Shown here: piece after piece, positions 7,850-15,545 of the stretch | How positions within the stretch are numbered: the first letter of the stretch is position 1 | Layout: each line of letters begins with the position of its first letter | Source of the DNA: Mucilaginibacter yixingensis | GTDB lineage: Bacteria; Bacteroidota; Bacteroidia; Sphingobacteriales; Sphingobacteriaceae | Length of the DNA stretch: 64,000 nt | NCBI RefSeq assembly: GCF_041080815.1 | Contig: NZ_CP160205.1 | Location: 3,100,001-3,164,000, forward strand | Reading direction: 5' to 3' | Notes under the pieces: model-generated | What the model saw: the letters and a program-made list of their open reading frames with translations, nothing else | Databases searched by the model: none | Told to the model about the DNA's origin: nothing | Made by a program: the position numbers and the translations under genes

Positions 7850-8593
7850 ATGGAAAAGCAAACCAACACATCAAGCTCTCTGGCAGGCAAAAAAGTAATA
7901 CTATTAGGCGGCAGCTCTGGCTTCGGACTGGCAACTGCGCATGCCGCAGCGGCAGAGGGTGCACAAGTCATCATCGTATCCAACAATCAGGAACGTATCA
8001 ACAAAGCATTGCAACAATTACCCGCATCGGTACAAGGGCAAGCAGTTGACCTGAGCAAGGAAGATAATATTAAAGCTTTCTTTGAACAAACAGGAAATTT
8101 TGATCATCTGGTGTATACCGCCGGCGAAAACCTTACTTTAAACTATTTGAGCGATACCGATATTGAGAAAGCCCGCGGCTTTTTCAACTTGCGTTTTTGG
8201 GGTGCTTTAGCTGCCGCTAAATATGCGTCACCTTACATCAATGCCGGTGGTTCTATCAATTTGGTAAGCGGCACCGCCAGTATGCGCCCCGGTAAAGGCT
8301 GGAGTTTGGGCAGCGCTATTTGCGGTGCCATGGAAGGCTTTGTAAGAGCGTTGGCTGTTGAACTGGCCCCCATCAGGGTAAACAGCCTGGTACCGGGCAT
8401 GATCCGCACCGAAATGTGGAACAGCTTTACCGAGGCCGAGCGTGCGCAAATTTTCCAGACTGCAGGCGAAACATCATTGGTAAAACTTGTAGGCGGAGCA
8501 GAAGACGTAGCCCTGGGCTTTATTTACCTGATGAAACAACGCTTTGTTACCGGCCAAAATTTGGTGATTGATGGTGGCGCGGTGCTGGCATAG
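7850..8593 (+). CDS. Atypical short-chain dehydrogenase/reductase
   Basis: This 247-residue protein has a Rossmann fold with the nucleotide motif LLGGSSGFGLA (residues 18-28) and the classical C-terminus GQNLVIDGGAVLA. The NNAG-like position reads TAGENL and the serine position LVSGTAS. The usual catalytic YxxSK is replaced: the aligned segment is GSAIC (in WSLGSAICGAMEGFVRALA), so both the Tyr and the Lys are missing. The following EGFVRALAVELAPIRVNSLV is canonical, so the alignment is secure. It may be a non-catalytic or mechanistically different SDR; similar Tyr/Lys-lacking relatives exist among short SDRs. Its ATG is at 7850, preceded by CAACTTTG, a weak -7 element. Confidence 0.88.
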   Translation: MEKQTNTSSSLAGKKVILLGGSSGFGLATAHAAAAEGAQVIIVSNNQERINKALQQLPASVQGQAVDLSKEDNIKAFFEQTGNFDHLVYTAGENLTLNYLSDTDIEKARGFFNLRFWGALAAAKYASPYINAGGSINLVSGTASMRPGKGWSLGSAICGAMEGFVRALAVELAPIRVNSLVPGMIRTEMWNSFTEAERAQIFQTAGETSLVKLVGGAEDVALGFIYLMKQRFVTGQNLVIDGGAVLA

Positions 8594-8628
8594 GTATTAA
8601 AACCAGGAGAGCACCGAACTAAAAAGTT

Positions 8629-8656
8629 GTCATCCTGTGTTTGCCCACAGGATGAC
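8629..8656. repeat. Perfect 11-bp inverted repeat (hairpin)
   Basis: GTCATCCTGTG and CACAGGATGAC are exact reverse complements around a 6-base loop. There is no T tract, so it is not a classical terminator, though it sits 36 bases after the SDR stop and may mark the transcript end or be a dispersed palindrome. Confidence 0.7.
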
Positions 8657-8729
8657 ATTATGCTAAACCAGCAACATCTATTATATCTCATAACTTTTTT
8701 GTGACAGGCTGGGGTATCTCCGTTTAAAC

Positions 8730-8763
8730 AGGTCTATATTGGTACAAGCCAAAATATAGACCT
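8730..8763. promoter_or_regulatory. Candidate operator or hairpin ahead of the GH105 gene
   Basis: AGGTCTATATT and AATATAGACCT form exact 11-bp arms around 12 bases, with GG and CC able to extend the pairing past a small bulge. It ends 18 bases before the ATG at 8782, so it could block transcription or translation initiation of the GH105 gene. The binding protein is unknown. Confidence 0.5.
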
Positions 8764-8781
8764 GATAAACCAAACCCATTT

Positions 8782-10065
8782 ATGAAAACAGCTTTATTAT
8801 TGCCGCTGCTGGCCCTGGGCTGCAACCTTGCATTTGCGCAAGCACCGGCTACCCCGCAAACTAACACAGAAGAAGTGATCAGGCGGGTAGCCGACCGTGT
8901 GCTGGCAAACACGTCGTTTAAGTTTAAGAACGAAACTACCGGTCAGTTGGTAGAATCTACTAAAGGATTGGCGCCGTCTGCCGATGTGCGGGCCGAGAGC
9001 ACTTATAACAAATGGGGCTACCCCAACGGCGTGCTCATGACCGCCCTGATGCACATGAGCCAGGAACTCAATGAGCAAAAATATGCCGACTACTGTCGCC
9101 ACAACTACACTTTTATATTTGATGCCCTGCCCTACTTCGAGCCTATTTATAAAGATGCCGTAGCCAAACTGCCGGCCAACTCGCCGCGCCGCATGTATCC
9201 GCGTACAGAGTATGCCAGTTTGTTTTTGATGGGCAACCTGGATAATTGCGGTGCTATGTCGGCCGGATTATCCGATGTTTACGCGCTGGATGCCCGCAAA
9301 GATTATCGCGCTTACCTGGAGCGCGCGGGTGATTACATTTTGCACAAGCAAATGCGCTTAACCGATGGCACCCTTTGCCGCCCTGACCCAAGACCAGGCA
9401 CCATGTGGGCGGATGACCTGTATATGAGTGTACCCTTCCTGGCACGCATGGGTAAAATAACCGGCAACAAAGCTTACTTTGACGATGCCGCCAAACAGGT
9501 AGAAAATTTTAATAAGTATCTGTACGATGCCAACACCGGTCTGTACTTCCACTGCTATTATAACGAGATTGCCATGAACGGTGTGGCCCACTGGGGCCGG
9601 GCTAATGGCTGGGTGGCCGTGGCCCAAACTGAGCTACTGAACTATCTGCCTAAAGATCACCCTAAACGCAAAGAGCTAATTAACCTTTTGCTGCGCGATA
9701 TTGTAGGCTACTCACGCTGGCAGGATCAAAGCGGACTGTGGCACCAGGTGCTGGACAAACAAGACTCTTACCTTGAAACATCGGTAACGGCCATGTACAT
9801 TTACGCCATTGCCCGCGCCGTTAACGAAGGTTGGATTGATAAAGGCTACATCAACGTGGCCCGCCAGGGTTGGAACGCCCTCGCCGCCAAAATTACTGCC
9901 GATGGCCAGATGCCCGACGTATGTGTAGGTACCGGTATTGAAGAAGATATTAAATTTTACTACACCCGTCCGGCGCAGTTAAATGATACACACGGGTTAG
10001 GCGCTTTCATCCTTGCAGGCACAGAAATGCTGCGATATGAAAAGAATAATCCATCTAGGAGATGA
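8782..10065 (+). CDS. GH88/GH105 unsaturated rhamnogalacturonyl (glucuronyl) hydrolase
   Basis: This 427-residue exported enzyme (signal peptide ending near LAFAQ, residue 20) has an alpha/alpha-six-barrel with family motifs WGYPNGVLMTALMHMSQ, the aspartate-bearing MGNLDNCGAMSAGLSD, ADDLYMSVPFLARMG, and HWGRANGWVAVAQTELL. GH105 enzymes remove the 4,5-unsaturated uronic acid left by pectate or rhamnogalacturonan lyases, using hydration of the double bond. It is a close paralogue of the GH105 at 59072-60310. Here it stands alone rather than in the pectin locus, behind its own palindrome (8730-8763), and is followed directly by a 7-bp tandem repeat and a terminator. Confidence 0.93.
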   Translation: MKTALLLPLLALGCNLAFAQAPATPQTNTEEVIRRVADRVLANTSFKFKNETTGQLVESTKGLAPSADVRAESTYNKWGYPNGVLMTALMHMSQELNEQKYADYCRHNYTFIFDALPYFEPIYKDAVAKLPANSPRRMYPRTEYASLFLMGNLDNCGAMSAGLSDVYALDARKDYRAYLERAGDYILHKQMRLTDGTLCRPDPRPGTMWADDLYMSVPFLARMGKITGNKAYFDDAAKQVENFNKYLYDANTGLYFHCYYNEIAMNGVAHWGRANGWVAVAQTELLNYLPKDHPKRKELINLLLRDIVGYSRWQDQSGLWHQVLDKQDSYLETSVTAMYIYAIARAVNEGWIDKGYINVARQGWNALAAKITADGQMPDVCVGTGIEEDIKFYYTRPAQLNDTHGLGAFILAGTEMLRYEKNNPSRR

Positions 10066-10070
10066 GAATG

Positions 10071-10126
10071 GTGAGTAGTGAGTAGTGAGTAGTGAGTAGT
10101 GAGTAGTGAGTAGTGAGTAGTGAGTA
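10071..10126 (+). repeat. Short tandem repeat, 8 copies of GTGAGTA
   Basis: Eight exact head-to-tail copies of the heptamer GTGAGTA start six bases after the GH105 stop. It lies outside coding sequence, so length changes would not shift a frame. It abuts the terminator hairpin. Confidence 0.95.
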
Positions 10127-10168
10127 AAAAAAATAGGCGCAAGGTCTCCCCTGCGCCTATTTTTTTTA
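10126..10168. terminator. Bidirectional rho-independent terminator
   Basis: AAAAAATAGGCGCA pairs with TGCGCCTATTTTTT around a 10-base loop. It lies between convergent GH105 and kup genes and has A and T tracts suited to both directions. Confidence 0.92.
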
Positions 10169-10180
10169 CTCACTTTATGA

Positions 10181-12166
10181 TCAATCTGCTGGCACTAAAA
10201 CCGAGCTGGCAGGTTCTACTTTCTTTAATTGGAAATAGTTAACTGGACTTACCACCAGTGGGATTTTCTCAATCTTTGTTTCGCTGGTATCCAAACCGAA
10301 GGCCTTGGCATCTGACTGCGCCAGGCGACGGATAGCGAAATAGCTATTCAAAATAAACCCTTCTTTGGCGCTAAACTCGTTCTCGTAAGAGAGGAATTTC
10401 TCGATGATCACAAACTGGAAATCGGCCGTCATGTTGTATTGCCTTAATGATGGGTAACGGCTGGTAATATCCAACTCATCATTAGCCACCATATCCTGCA
10501 CTACTTTCCTGAACAACACATTAATACGCGGCTGAATCCGGAAACCCAGCTTAAACTCAATACGGATGGCTTTCTCCTCTGCCAGTTCCTCCACACTGTA
10601 TTCCATGGTAAAAGGCTCATCGGTACGTTCAATGTGCACAAACCAGTACATATCAGCCCGCTTGGGTTTCCGGCTAAAAATGGAGTGCATAATCTTCTGC
10701 TCAATCTGCTTGCTGTTGTTGGCTTTGGTAAGATAGATGAGGTGGGTTGCAAATTTTGATACCGTTTCATCAGCACTTAAAGCACGCAGCATCGGAATCT
10801 TCTCTTTCAGATCCACAAAATTGAGGAAGCGGTTGTTGATTTGTCTGGCACGATACCAGATGTACATGGTAAAGATCAACCCAACCTCAAACACCAGGAA
10901 GAACAATCGTTTCACAATCTTCACGGCGTTAGCCACAAAGAACGAGAACTCTACAGTTAAGAACATACACAAAATGATTACTACCAACCATAGCGGCCAA
11001 TGCTTTTTGTAGCGCATAAAGTAGTACATCAATATAGTGGTCATCAGCATGGCAATGGTGATGGAGAAGCCATAAGCCGCCGTCATTGCCTCTGAAGTAC
11101 GGAAGTATAAGGTAACCGCGATACAGCCGAAACACAGAATCCAATTGACGCTTGGGATATAGATCTGTCCGCGAACGTTAGACGGATATTTAATGGTGAT
11201 GCGCGGCCAGAAGTTCATACTCACCGCCTCGCTAATCAACGTAAACGAGCCACTGATTAACGCCTGACTGGCAATAATGGTTGCCAGCGTAGCAATACAA
11301 ACAGCGGGAATAATAAAGCTGTGCGGCACAATGGCAAAGAAAGGATTCACCTCAACACTGGCTGTTTTTTGCGTTAACACCCAGGCCGCTTGCCCCAGGT
11401 AGTTAAGCACCAACGAGGTTTTTACCAACATCCAGCTCACCTGGATGTTTTTGCGTCCGCAGTGGCCAAGGTCTGAGTATAATGCTTCGGCACCGGTGGT
11501 ACACAAAAACACAGCGCCCAGCAACCAGAAACCTTTAGGGTGTTCAATCAATAACCTAAGGCCATAAAGGGGGTTAAGCGCTTTAAACACCACCGGGTAA
11601 TGCGCAACCTGTACAGCGCCCAATGTAGCCAGCATCAGGAACCAGATTAGCATCACCGGCCCGAAAGCGGCTCCTACCACGTTGGTACCAAACTGCTGAA
11701 AGAAGAAGAGCAATAATATAATGGCAATTACAATCAACAGGATGATGTTGTTACCCGGTATCATATCCTTTGCAAGCGCAGGTACCAAGCCGAGGCCTTC
11801 AATAGCCGAAGTTACAGAGATAGGCGGCGTAATGATACCGTCTGCCAGCAACGTACCGGCACCAATAATGGCCGGAAATGCCAGCCACTTGCCATAGCGA
11901 CGTACCAGGGCGTATAGGGAAAAAATACCGCCCTCGCCGCGGTTATCGGCCTGCAGGGTAATGAAGATGTATTTGAAGGTAGTTTGCAGGGTGAGCGTCC
12001 AGAAGATACAGGATACGGCGCCAAGCACCATAAACGCATCGGCGCGGCCGCCTTCCTTTAACAGAGTTTGAAATGTGTACAGCGGCGATGTACCAATATC
12101 GCCGAAGATGATACCGAGAGTGATCAATAGCCCACCCGCGGTTAGTTTTCTAACATGCGGGTTCAT
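10181..12166 (-). CDS. kup: KUP/HAK/KT-family potassium uptake protein
   Basis: This 661-residue inner-membrane protein has about 12 hydrophobic segments in its first 440 residues and a soluble C-terminal domain. The N-terminus shows the Kup signature GIIFGDIGTSPLYTFQTLL, then DNRGEGGIFSLYALV and ADGIITPPISVTSAIEGL. Kup transporters take up K+ coupled to protons and are important under acidic or low-K+ conditions. It is monocistronic, with ATG at 12166. A TAAATTTG sequence at 12206-12213 on the minus strand could be its -7 element. No c-di-AMP riboswitch of the ydaO type could be recognised in the 435-bp upstream region. Confidence 0.96.
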   Translation of the reverse strand: MNPHVRKLTAGGLLITLGIIFGDIGTSPLYTFQTLLKEGGRADAFMVLGAVSCIFWTLTLQTTFKYIFITLQADNRGEGGIFSLYALVRRYGKWLAFPAIIGAGTLLADGIITPPISVTSAIEGLGLVPALAKDMIPGNNIILLIVIAIILLLFFFQQFGTNVVGAAFGPVMLIWFLMLATLGAVQVAHYPVVFKALNPLYGLRLLIEHPKGFWLLGAVFLCTTGAEALYSDLGHCGRKNIQVSWMLVKTSLVLNYLGQAAWVLTQKTASVEVNPFFAIVPHSFIIPAVCIATLATIIASQALISGSFTLISEAVSMNFWPRITIKYPSNVRGQIYIPSVNWILCFGCIAVTLYFRTSEAMTAAYGFSITIAMLMTTILMYYFMRYKKHWPLWLVVIILCMFLTVEFSFFVANAVKIVKRLFFLVFEVGLIFTMYIWYRARQINNRFLNFVDLKEKIPMLRALSADETVSKFATHLIYLTKANNSKQIEQKIMHSIFSRKPKRADMYWFVHIERTDEPFTMEYSVEELAEEKAIRIEFKLGFRIQPRINVLFRKVVQDMVANDELDITSRYPSLRQYNMTADFQFVIIEKFLSYENEFSAKEGFILNSYFAIRRLAQSDAKAFGLDTSETKIEKIPLVVSPVNYFQLKKVEPASSVLVPAD

Positions 12167-12205
12167 TTAAATTAAATGGGGGTTTTGTACCACCGGCATC
12201 AGCAC

Positions 12206-12213
12206 CAAATTTA
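12206..12213 (-). promoter_or_regulatory. Candidate -7 element for kup
   Basis: Minus-strand TAAATTTG fits TAnnTTTG, 40 bases ahead of the kup ATG. No recognisable -33 element accompanies it. Confidence 0.35.
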
Positions 12214-12470
12214 GCGCAACACCGGTTTTAGGGGTGAATGAATGTAGAAATGTGAACATGCCACGCCAATGGCAATAGCCGTACCACAATTAAAAAAAAC
12301 TTTAAAAATTTACTTATTTGCCGCTTTTGGTCTGTGGCCAAATTTTACACCACCCCAAAATGGCATGGTAGGTATACCAAAATGAAAAGGTGCCTTTTAT
12401 TAACAAACTCACAAATCACACTCTAAAAAGTTGTCATTTTTGCAACACACATCAACACCTGTTAAATTTA

Positions 12471-12486
12471 TGGCACCAACAATGCA
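12471..12486 (+). promoter_or_regulatory. Candidate sigma-54 (-24/-12) promoter
   Basis: TGGCACCAACAATGCA has the GG and GC dinucleotides 12 bases apart, as in the consensus TGGCACG-N4-TTGC; one T of the -12 box is A. It points to the receiver gene 115 bases downstream. An NtrC-type activator is encoded next to that gene, which makes the match more meaningful. Confidence 0.4.
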
Positions 12487-12601
12487 TTACAAACAACCGT
12501 AACTCAAAACTGTTAAAACAAGGCAACCCAACATCGTTCTTTATCAAATCGGTGTAACTATTGCGCAACGCCCCGTTATCAGCGGGGGTTATTGAGACTG
12601 A

Positions 12602-12985
12602 ATGGAGCAACAACACATCGTTATTATTGAAGACGACGCCGACCTGCGCGACGTAATGACCCATATATTAACCGCTGAAGGATATCGTATTACGGCGTTG
12701 CGTGCCATTGCTTCTCTGGAAGATTTATTAAGTGCCAATGCCGATTGCTTTGTGCTGGACGAGCAGTTGCCTTATGTAAGCGGTCACATTATCTGCATTA
12801 TGCTTAAAAGCAAACCCGAAACACGCCATGTACCCGTGGTTCTTATTTCGGCCTCGCCGGGGTTGCAAGGCCATGCAGATCTATCGCAGGCTGATGCGTT
12901 TCTGAGTAAGCCTTTCCACCATATTAGCGATCTGCCTAATACCATCCACTCCCTGCTTGACAAGCGAATCAAAACGCTGGCTTAA
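12602..12985 (+). CDS. Single-domain response regulator (receiver)
   Basis: This 127-residue protein is a stand-alone CheY-like receiver: acidic pair EDD at residues 10-12, phosphorylatable Asp53 in FVLDEQLP, Ser/Ala switch region LISAS, and Lys103 in LSKPFH. There is no output domain, so it would act by protein contact or phosphotransfer. Its stop codon directly abuts the stop of the convergent NtrC-type gene, with no base between them. A possible sigma-54 promoter lies upstream. The cognate kinase is not in the window. Confidence 0.9.
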   Translation: MEQQHIVIIEDDADLRDVMTHILTAEGYRITALRAIASLEDLLSANADCFVLDEQLPYVSGHIICIMLKSKPETRHVPVVLISASPGLQGHADLSQADAFLSKPFHHISDLPNTIHSLLDKRIKTLA

Positions 12986-14320
12986 TTAGCCTAACTGATA
13001 CTCTTCCAGCTTGCGGTAAAGCGTAGTAAGACCTATATTCATTAAACGGGCTGCTTCTGTTTTGTTGCCTTTGGTGTGGGCCAGTATCTTGCGGATGTGA
13101 TTCTTTTCAACCTCGGCCATTTCAAAAACCGGAGTACCATCGTCCTGCGCCTCATAAAAATCAAGTGGCAGCAGATCGGCTTTAAGCGTATTACCATCGG
13201 CAACAATTACGGCACGCTCTATCAGGTTTTTCAACTCGCGGATGTTGCCACGCCAGTTATAGCGCTCTAACTGGCGCATCATAGTTGGATCGATGCCATC
13301 CATCTTGCGGTTCATCTTGCCGGCATACTCCTGCAGGTAATAGTTAGCCAACAGCGGAATATCCTCTTTACGCTCGTTAAGCGATGGCAGCATGATACGA
13401 AAAACCGACAAGCGATAATACAAATCCTGCCTGAAATGGCCTTTCTGTATCTCATCCTGTAAGTTGCGGTTGGTGGCAGCAATAATGCGCACGCTAATTT
13501 TGTAAGTTCGGGTATCGCCCAGTTTGATATATTCGCCAGACTCCAGCACACGCAGCAATTTTGCTTGCAGATCAATGCTCATCTCGCCTATCTCATCCAG
13601 AAAAAGCGTACCGCCGTCGGCTTCCTCAAAAAGTCCTTTTTTATCCTTTAAGGCATTGGTAAAGGCGCCGGCTTTATAGCCAAATAGCTCGCTCTCTAAC
13701 AAATCTCGGGCAAAGGCACTGCAGTTTACGGCCACAAAGTTTTTTTGCTTGCGGTTGCTGTTGTAGTGAATGGCCTGGGCAAAAACCTCTTTACCAGTAC
13801 CTGTTTCACCCAGCAGCAACACCGTTGTATCAGTCACCGCTACCTTTTGAGCCAGATCAATAGCCTCGTGTATAGCTTTAGACTGACCAATAATGCCATC
13901 AAAACTATGCTGATCAATAATGCGGTTTTCTATCTGATAAAGGCGATATTGAAGCTCGGCTTTTTCGGTAGCTTTGGCTAGCAGGGGGAGTATTTTATCA
14001 TTGTCGTCGCCCTTGGTAATGTAATCAAAGGCGCCGTTTTTTATAGCGGCCACACCATCATGAATAGTGCCGTAGGCTGTCAGGCAAATCACCTCGGTAT
14101 ATGGCTTCTTTTCTTTAATCTGCTTCACCAGTTCAACGCCGCTGCCATCTGGCAGTTTTACATCACTAAGCACCACGTGGATGGTTTCCTGTGCCAATAG
14201 CTTCAGGCCCTCTTTAGCGCTGGCCGCCTGAAAGGTGCGGTAGCCTTCTAACTCGATGATGCGCGAGAGTAGTGCCGATAGCTTAGTTTCGTCGTCGATG
14301 ATGAGGATGTTGGGTTTCAT
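12986..14320 (-). CDS. Sigma-54-dependent response regulator, NtrC family
   Basis: The ATG at 14318-14320 gives 444 residues beginning [18 protein letters not shown]; the longer upstream frame to 14428 has no family similarity. Domains: receiver (residues 1-120, Asp53 in [11 protein letters not shown]), AAA+ domain (Walker A GETGTGKE, Walker [13 protein letters not shown], and RNWRG-like [18 protein letters not shown]), and a Fis-type helix-turn-helix ([20 protein letters not shown]). The sigma-54 contact loop reads GAFTNA instead of GAFTGA. Family members use ATP hydrolysis to open sigma-54 promoter complexes after phosphorylation. No histidine kinase is adjacent. Confidence 0.94.
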   Translation of the reverse strand: MKPNILIIDDETKLSALLSRIIELEGYRTFQAASAKEGLKLLAQETIHVVLSDVKLPDGSGVELVKQIKEKKPYTEVICLTAYGTIHDGVAAIKNGAFDYITKGDDNDKILPLLAKATEKAELQYRLYQIENRIIDQHSFDGIIGQSKAIHEAIDLAQKVAVTDTTVLLLGETGTGKEVFAQAIHYNSNRKQKNFVAVNCSAFARDLLESELFGYKAGAFTNALKDKKGLFEEADGGTLFLDEIGEMSIDLQAKLLRVLESGEYIKLGDTRTYKISVRIIAATNRNLQDEIQKGHFRQDLYYRLSVFRIMLPSLNERKEDIPLLANYYLQEYAGKMNRKMDGIDPTMMRQLERYNWRGNIRELKNLIERAVIVADGNTLKADLLPLDFYEAQDDGTPVFEMAEVEKNHIRKILAHTKGNKTEAARLMNIGLTTLYRKLEEYQLG

Positions 14321-14484
14321 ATATGAACTAAATAAAGGTATATCAATTTTGTGATGATTGCATCTGCAAATCTGATACCGATTTTCTGTTCTAACCCAAA
14401 ACAAAAGGGGCAGTGCATGATGGCTCATGCTGCCCCGTTGCGCCCTTGCGGCTGTTATAAACCTAAATATAAAAGATGAGCAAG

Positions 14485-14568
14485 ACCTCTCCTAAATCCT
14501 CTCCGAAGGAGAGGACTTAAGAACTCACTATTAATCTCCCTCTCCTTTGGAGAGGGCCGGGGTGAGGT
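14485..14568. repeat. Pair of CTCTCC-type palindromes (dispersed intergenic repeat)
   Basis: Two related palindromic units lie side by side: CCTCTCCGAAGGAGAGG (14499-14514) and CCCTCTCCTTTGGAGAGGG (14538-14556), the second followed by CCGGGGTGAGGT. The outer CCTCTCC and GGGTGAGG motifs suggest they fold as a larger unit. It ends at the stop of the peroxiredoxin-like gene. Confidence 0.75.
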
Positions 14569-14569
14569 T

Positions 14570-15199
14570 TTACGCTGTTTGCCTGTAACTGGTACCGCGT
14601 ACAGCAGCCAGCAGAAAATTGGAATTTACAGATTGATACACATCGGTATCAATATGATCATAGATCACTTGCTGACCGGCATCAAGCACGTAAGTAGCTA
14701 AAAGTGATATGTTATTATCAATGCCCGAATAGCGGTTCCAGGCTGGATTTTGCTCTGAGTAAATGCCAAAGGCTTTGCCCAGGGTATTATCAGCATCAAT
14801 ATAAAAACTGAGCGAAAGGCTGTTGGCCCAGGTAATATCTTCAATTTGTTTCGGGGTGGCATCGCTGGTAATGATGAGCAGATTACCGCCCAGCGCCCTG
14901 ATCTCTTGTTGGAGGTTATTGAGCTGACGCAGGTGCGATACGCCATACTCACCCCACTGCGGCGACCAAAAACTGATAACCAACGGCTTGCTGAGCAGCT
15001 TGCGAACAAGCAAATGCCCATAGCTGGCCGAGCCATTGTAAAAGTGACGCCAGTTATTAAAAGCTTTATCTAAACCAAAGTTGCGCACCACGGCACCAGT
15101 TTTAAGTGGTTGCAGCGGCCGACGTTTATTGAAAGGCAATTCAAGTTCGTTAACAATTTCTATCAGTTCAAAATTTGGGAAATGGGCATATGTTGACAT
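14570..15199 (-). CDS. Peroxiredoxin/thioredoxin-fold protein without cysteine
   Basis: This 209-residue protein has an AhpC/TSA-type redoxin core: PLVISFWSPQWGEYG (residues 72-86), VSHLRQLNNLQQEIRALGG, then NLLIITSDATPKQIEDI and SFYIDADNTLGKAFGIYS. In the peroxiredoxin-like families the block reads WCPYC; here the aligned residues are WGEYG, so both cysteines are glycine, and the whole protein contains no cysteine. Thiol peroxidase chemistry is therefore excluded; a binding, chaperone or regulatory role is possible. It is the first annotated gene downstream of a SAM-I riboswitch (15441-15545) and a 28-codon ORF, on the same strand. No signal peptide is seen, so it should be cytoplasmic. Confidence 0.82.
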   Translation of the reverse strand: MSTYAHFPNFELIEIVNELELPFNKRRPLQPLKTGAVVRNFGLDKAFNNWRHFYNGSASYGHLLVRKLLSKPLVISFWSPQWGEYGVSHLRQLNNLQQEIRALGGNLLIITSDATPKQIEDITWANSLSLSFYIDADNTLGKAFGIYSEQNPAWNRYSGIDNNISLLATYVLDAGQQVIYDHIDTDVYQSVNSNFLLAAVRGTSYRQTA

Positions 15200-15269
15200 G
15201 GTATAAAATACTAAAGCATTAAAAATTAAATGAATAAAACAGGAAAACCGGGTGGTGGAACGTATTGGG

Positions 15270-15356
15270 TCAACAACAATACGCCATTGAACTGATAGGA
15301 TGCAAAACAGCTATGTGCTGAAAGCGTGGGGCGGCATTGTGCTGAAGTGGTTTCAT
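15270..15356 (-). CDS. Small ORF (28 codons) between SAM riboswitch and redoxin gene
   Basis: An ATG at 15354-15356 opens a frame beginning MKPLQHNAAPRFQHIAV and ending SSMAYCC, with a TGA at 15270. It lies 84 bases after the riboswitch and 70 bases ahead of the redoxin start, in the position of a leader peptide. It is rich in His and Pro and ends in two cysteines. I recognise no family. An in-frame upstream ATG would give a 42-residue form. It could be a translated leader whose ribosome occupancy tunes the downstream gene, or it could be untranslated. Confidence 0.45.
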   Translation of the reverse strand: MKPLQHNAAPRFQHIAVLHPISSMAYCC

Positions 15357-15440
15357 TTTGCTATCTATATTTATATACTTCCTTTTCGTTTTATCCATGA
15401 AACACCGGGGCCGCCCGCAGGTAAACCGGTAATCACTCTG

Positions 15441-15545
15441 CTTATCTTTCCCCACCTTTCGGCAGAGCAGGAATTAGCACCTTTTACCTTACGGTACAGG
15501 TTGCTAAGACATCAAAGGGCCTTTCCCTCAGTCTTTCTGGATAAG
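15441..15545 (-). promoter_or_regulatory. SAM-I riboswitch (S box)
   Basis: On the minus strand the RNA begins CTTATCCAGAAAGACTGAGG, continues GGGAAAGGCCCTTTGATG, then TTAGCAACC, a variable stem, GGTGCTAATTCC, and closes with GAAAGATAAG, which pairs with the 5' CTTATC (P1). These are the conserved S-box core blocks in the right order and spacing. SAM-I riboswitches bind S-adenosylmethionine and normally turn off methionine/cysteine genes. Downstream on this strand are only a 28-codon ORF and the cysteine-free redoxin. No clear U-tract terminator follows, although ACCGG and CCGGT can pair at 15405-15431. Confidence 0.93.

Larger units (their letters stand above)
12167..12601. other. 435-bp intergenic region between kup and the receiver gene
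   Basis: No gene is seen. It contains TAAATTTG (minus strand, 12206-12213), a possible -7 element for kup, and a sigma-54-like -24/-12 box at 12471-12486 directed towards the receiver gene. Confidence 0.6.

Noticed and set aside
10071..10126. CRISPR array
   Set aside because: Repeats are only 7 bp, directly adjacent and without spacers, and no cas genes are present.
12167..12601. c-di-AMP (ydaO) riboswitch for kup
   Set aside because: No conserved core blocks could be recognised; only a weak -7 element is seen.
14321..14428. N-terminal extension of the NtrC-type regulator
   Set aside because: The added 36 residues have no family similarity; the ATG at 14320 starts exactly at the receiver domain.
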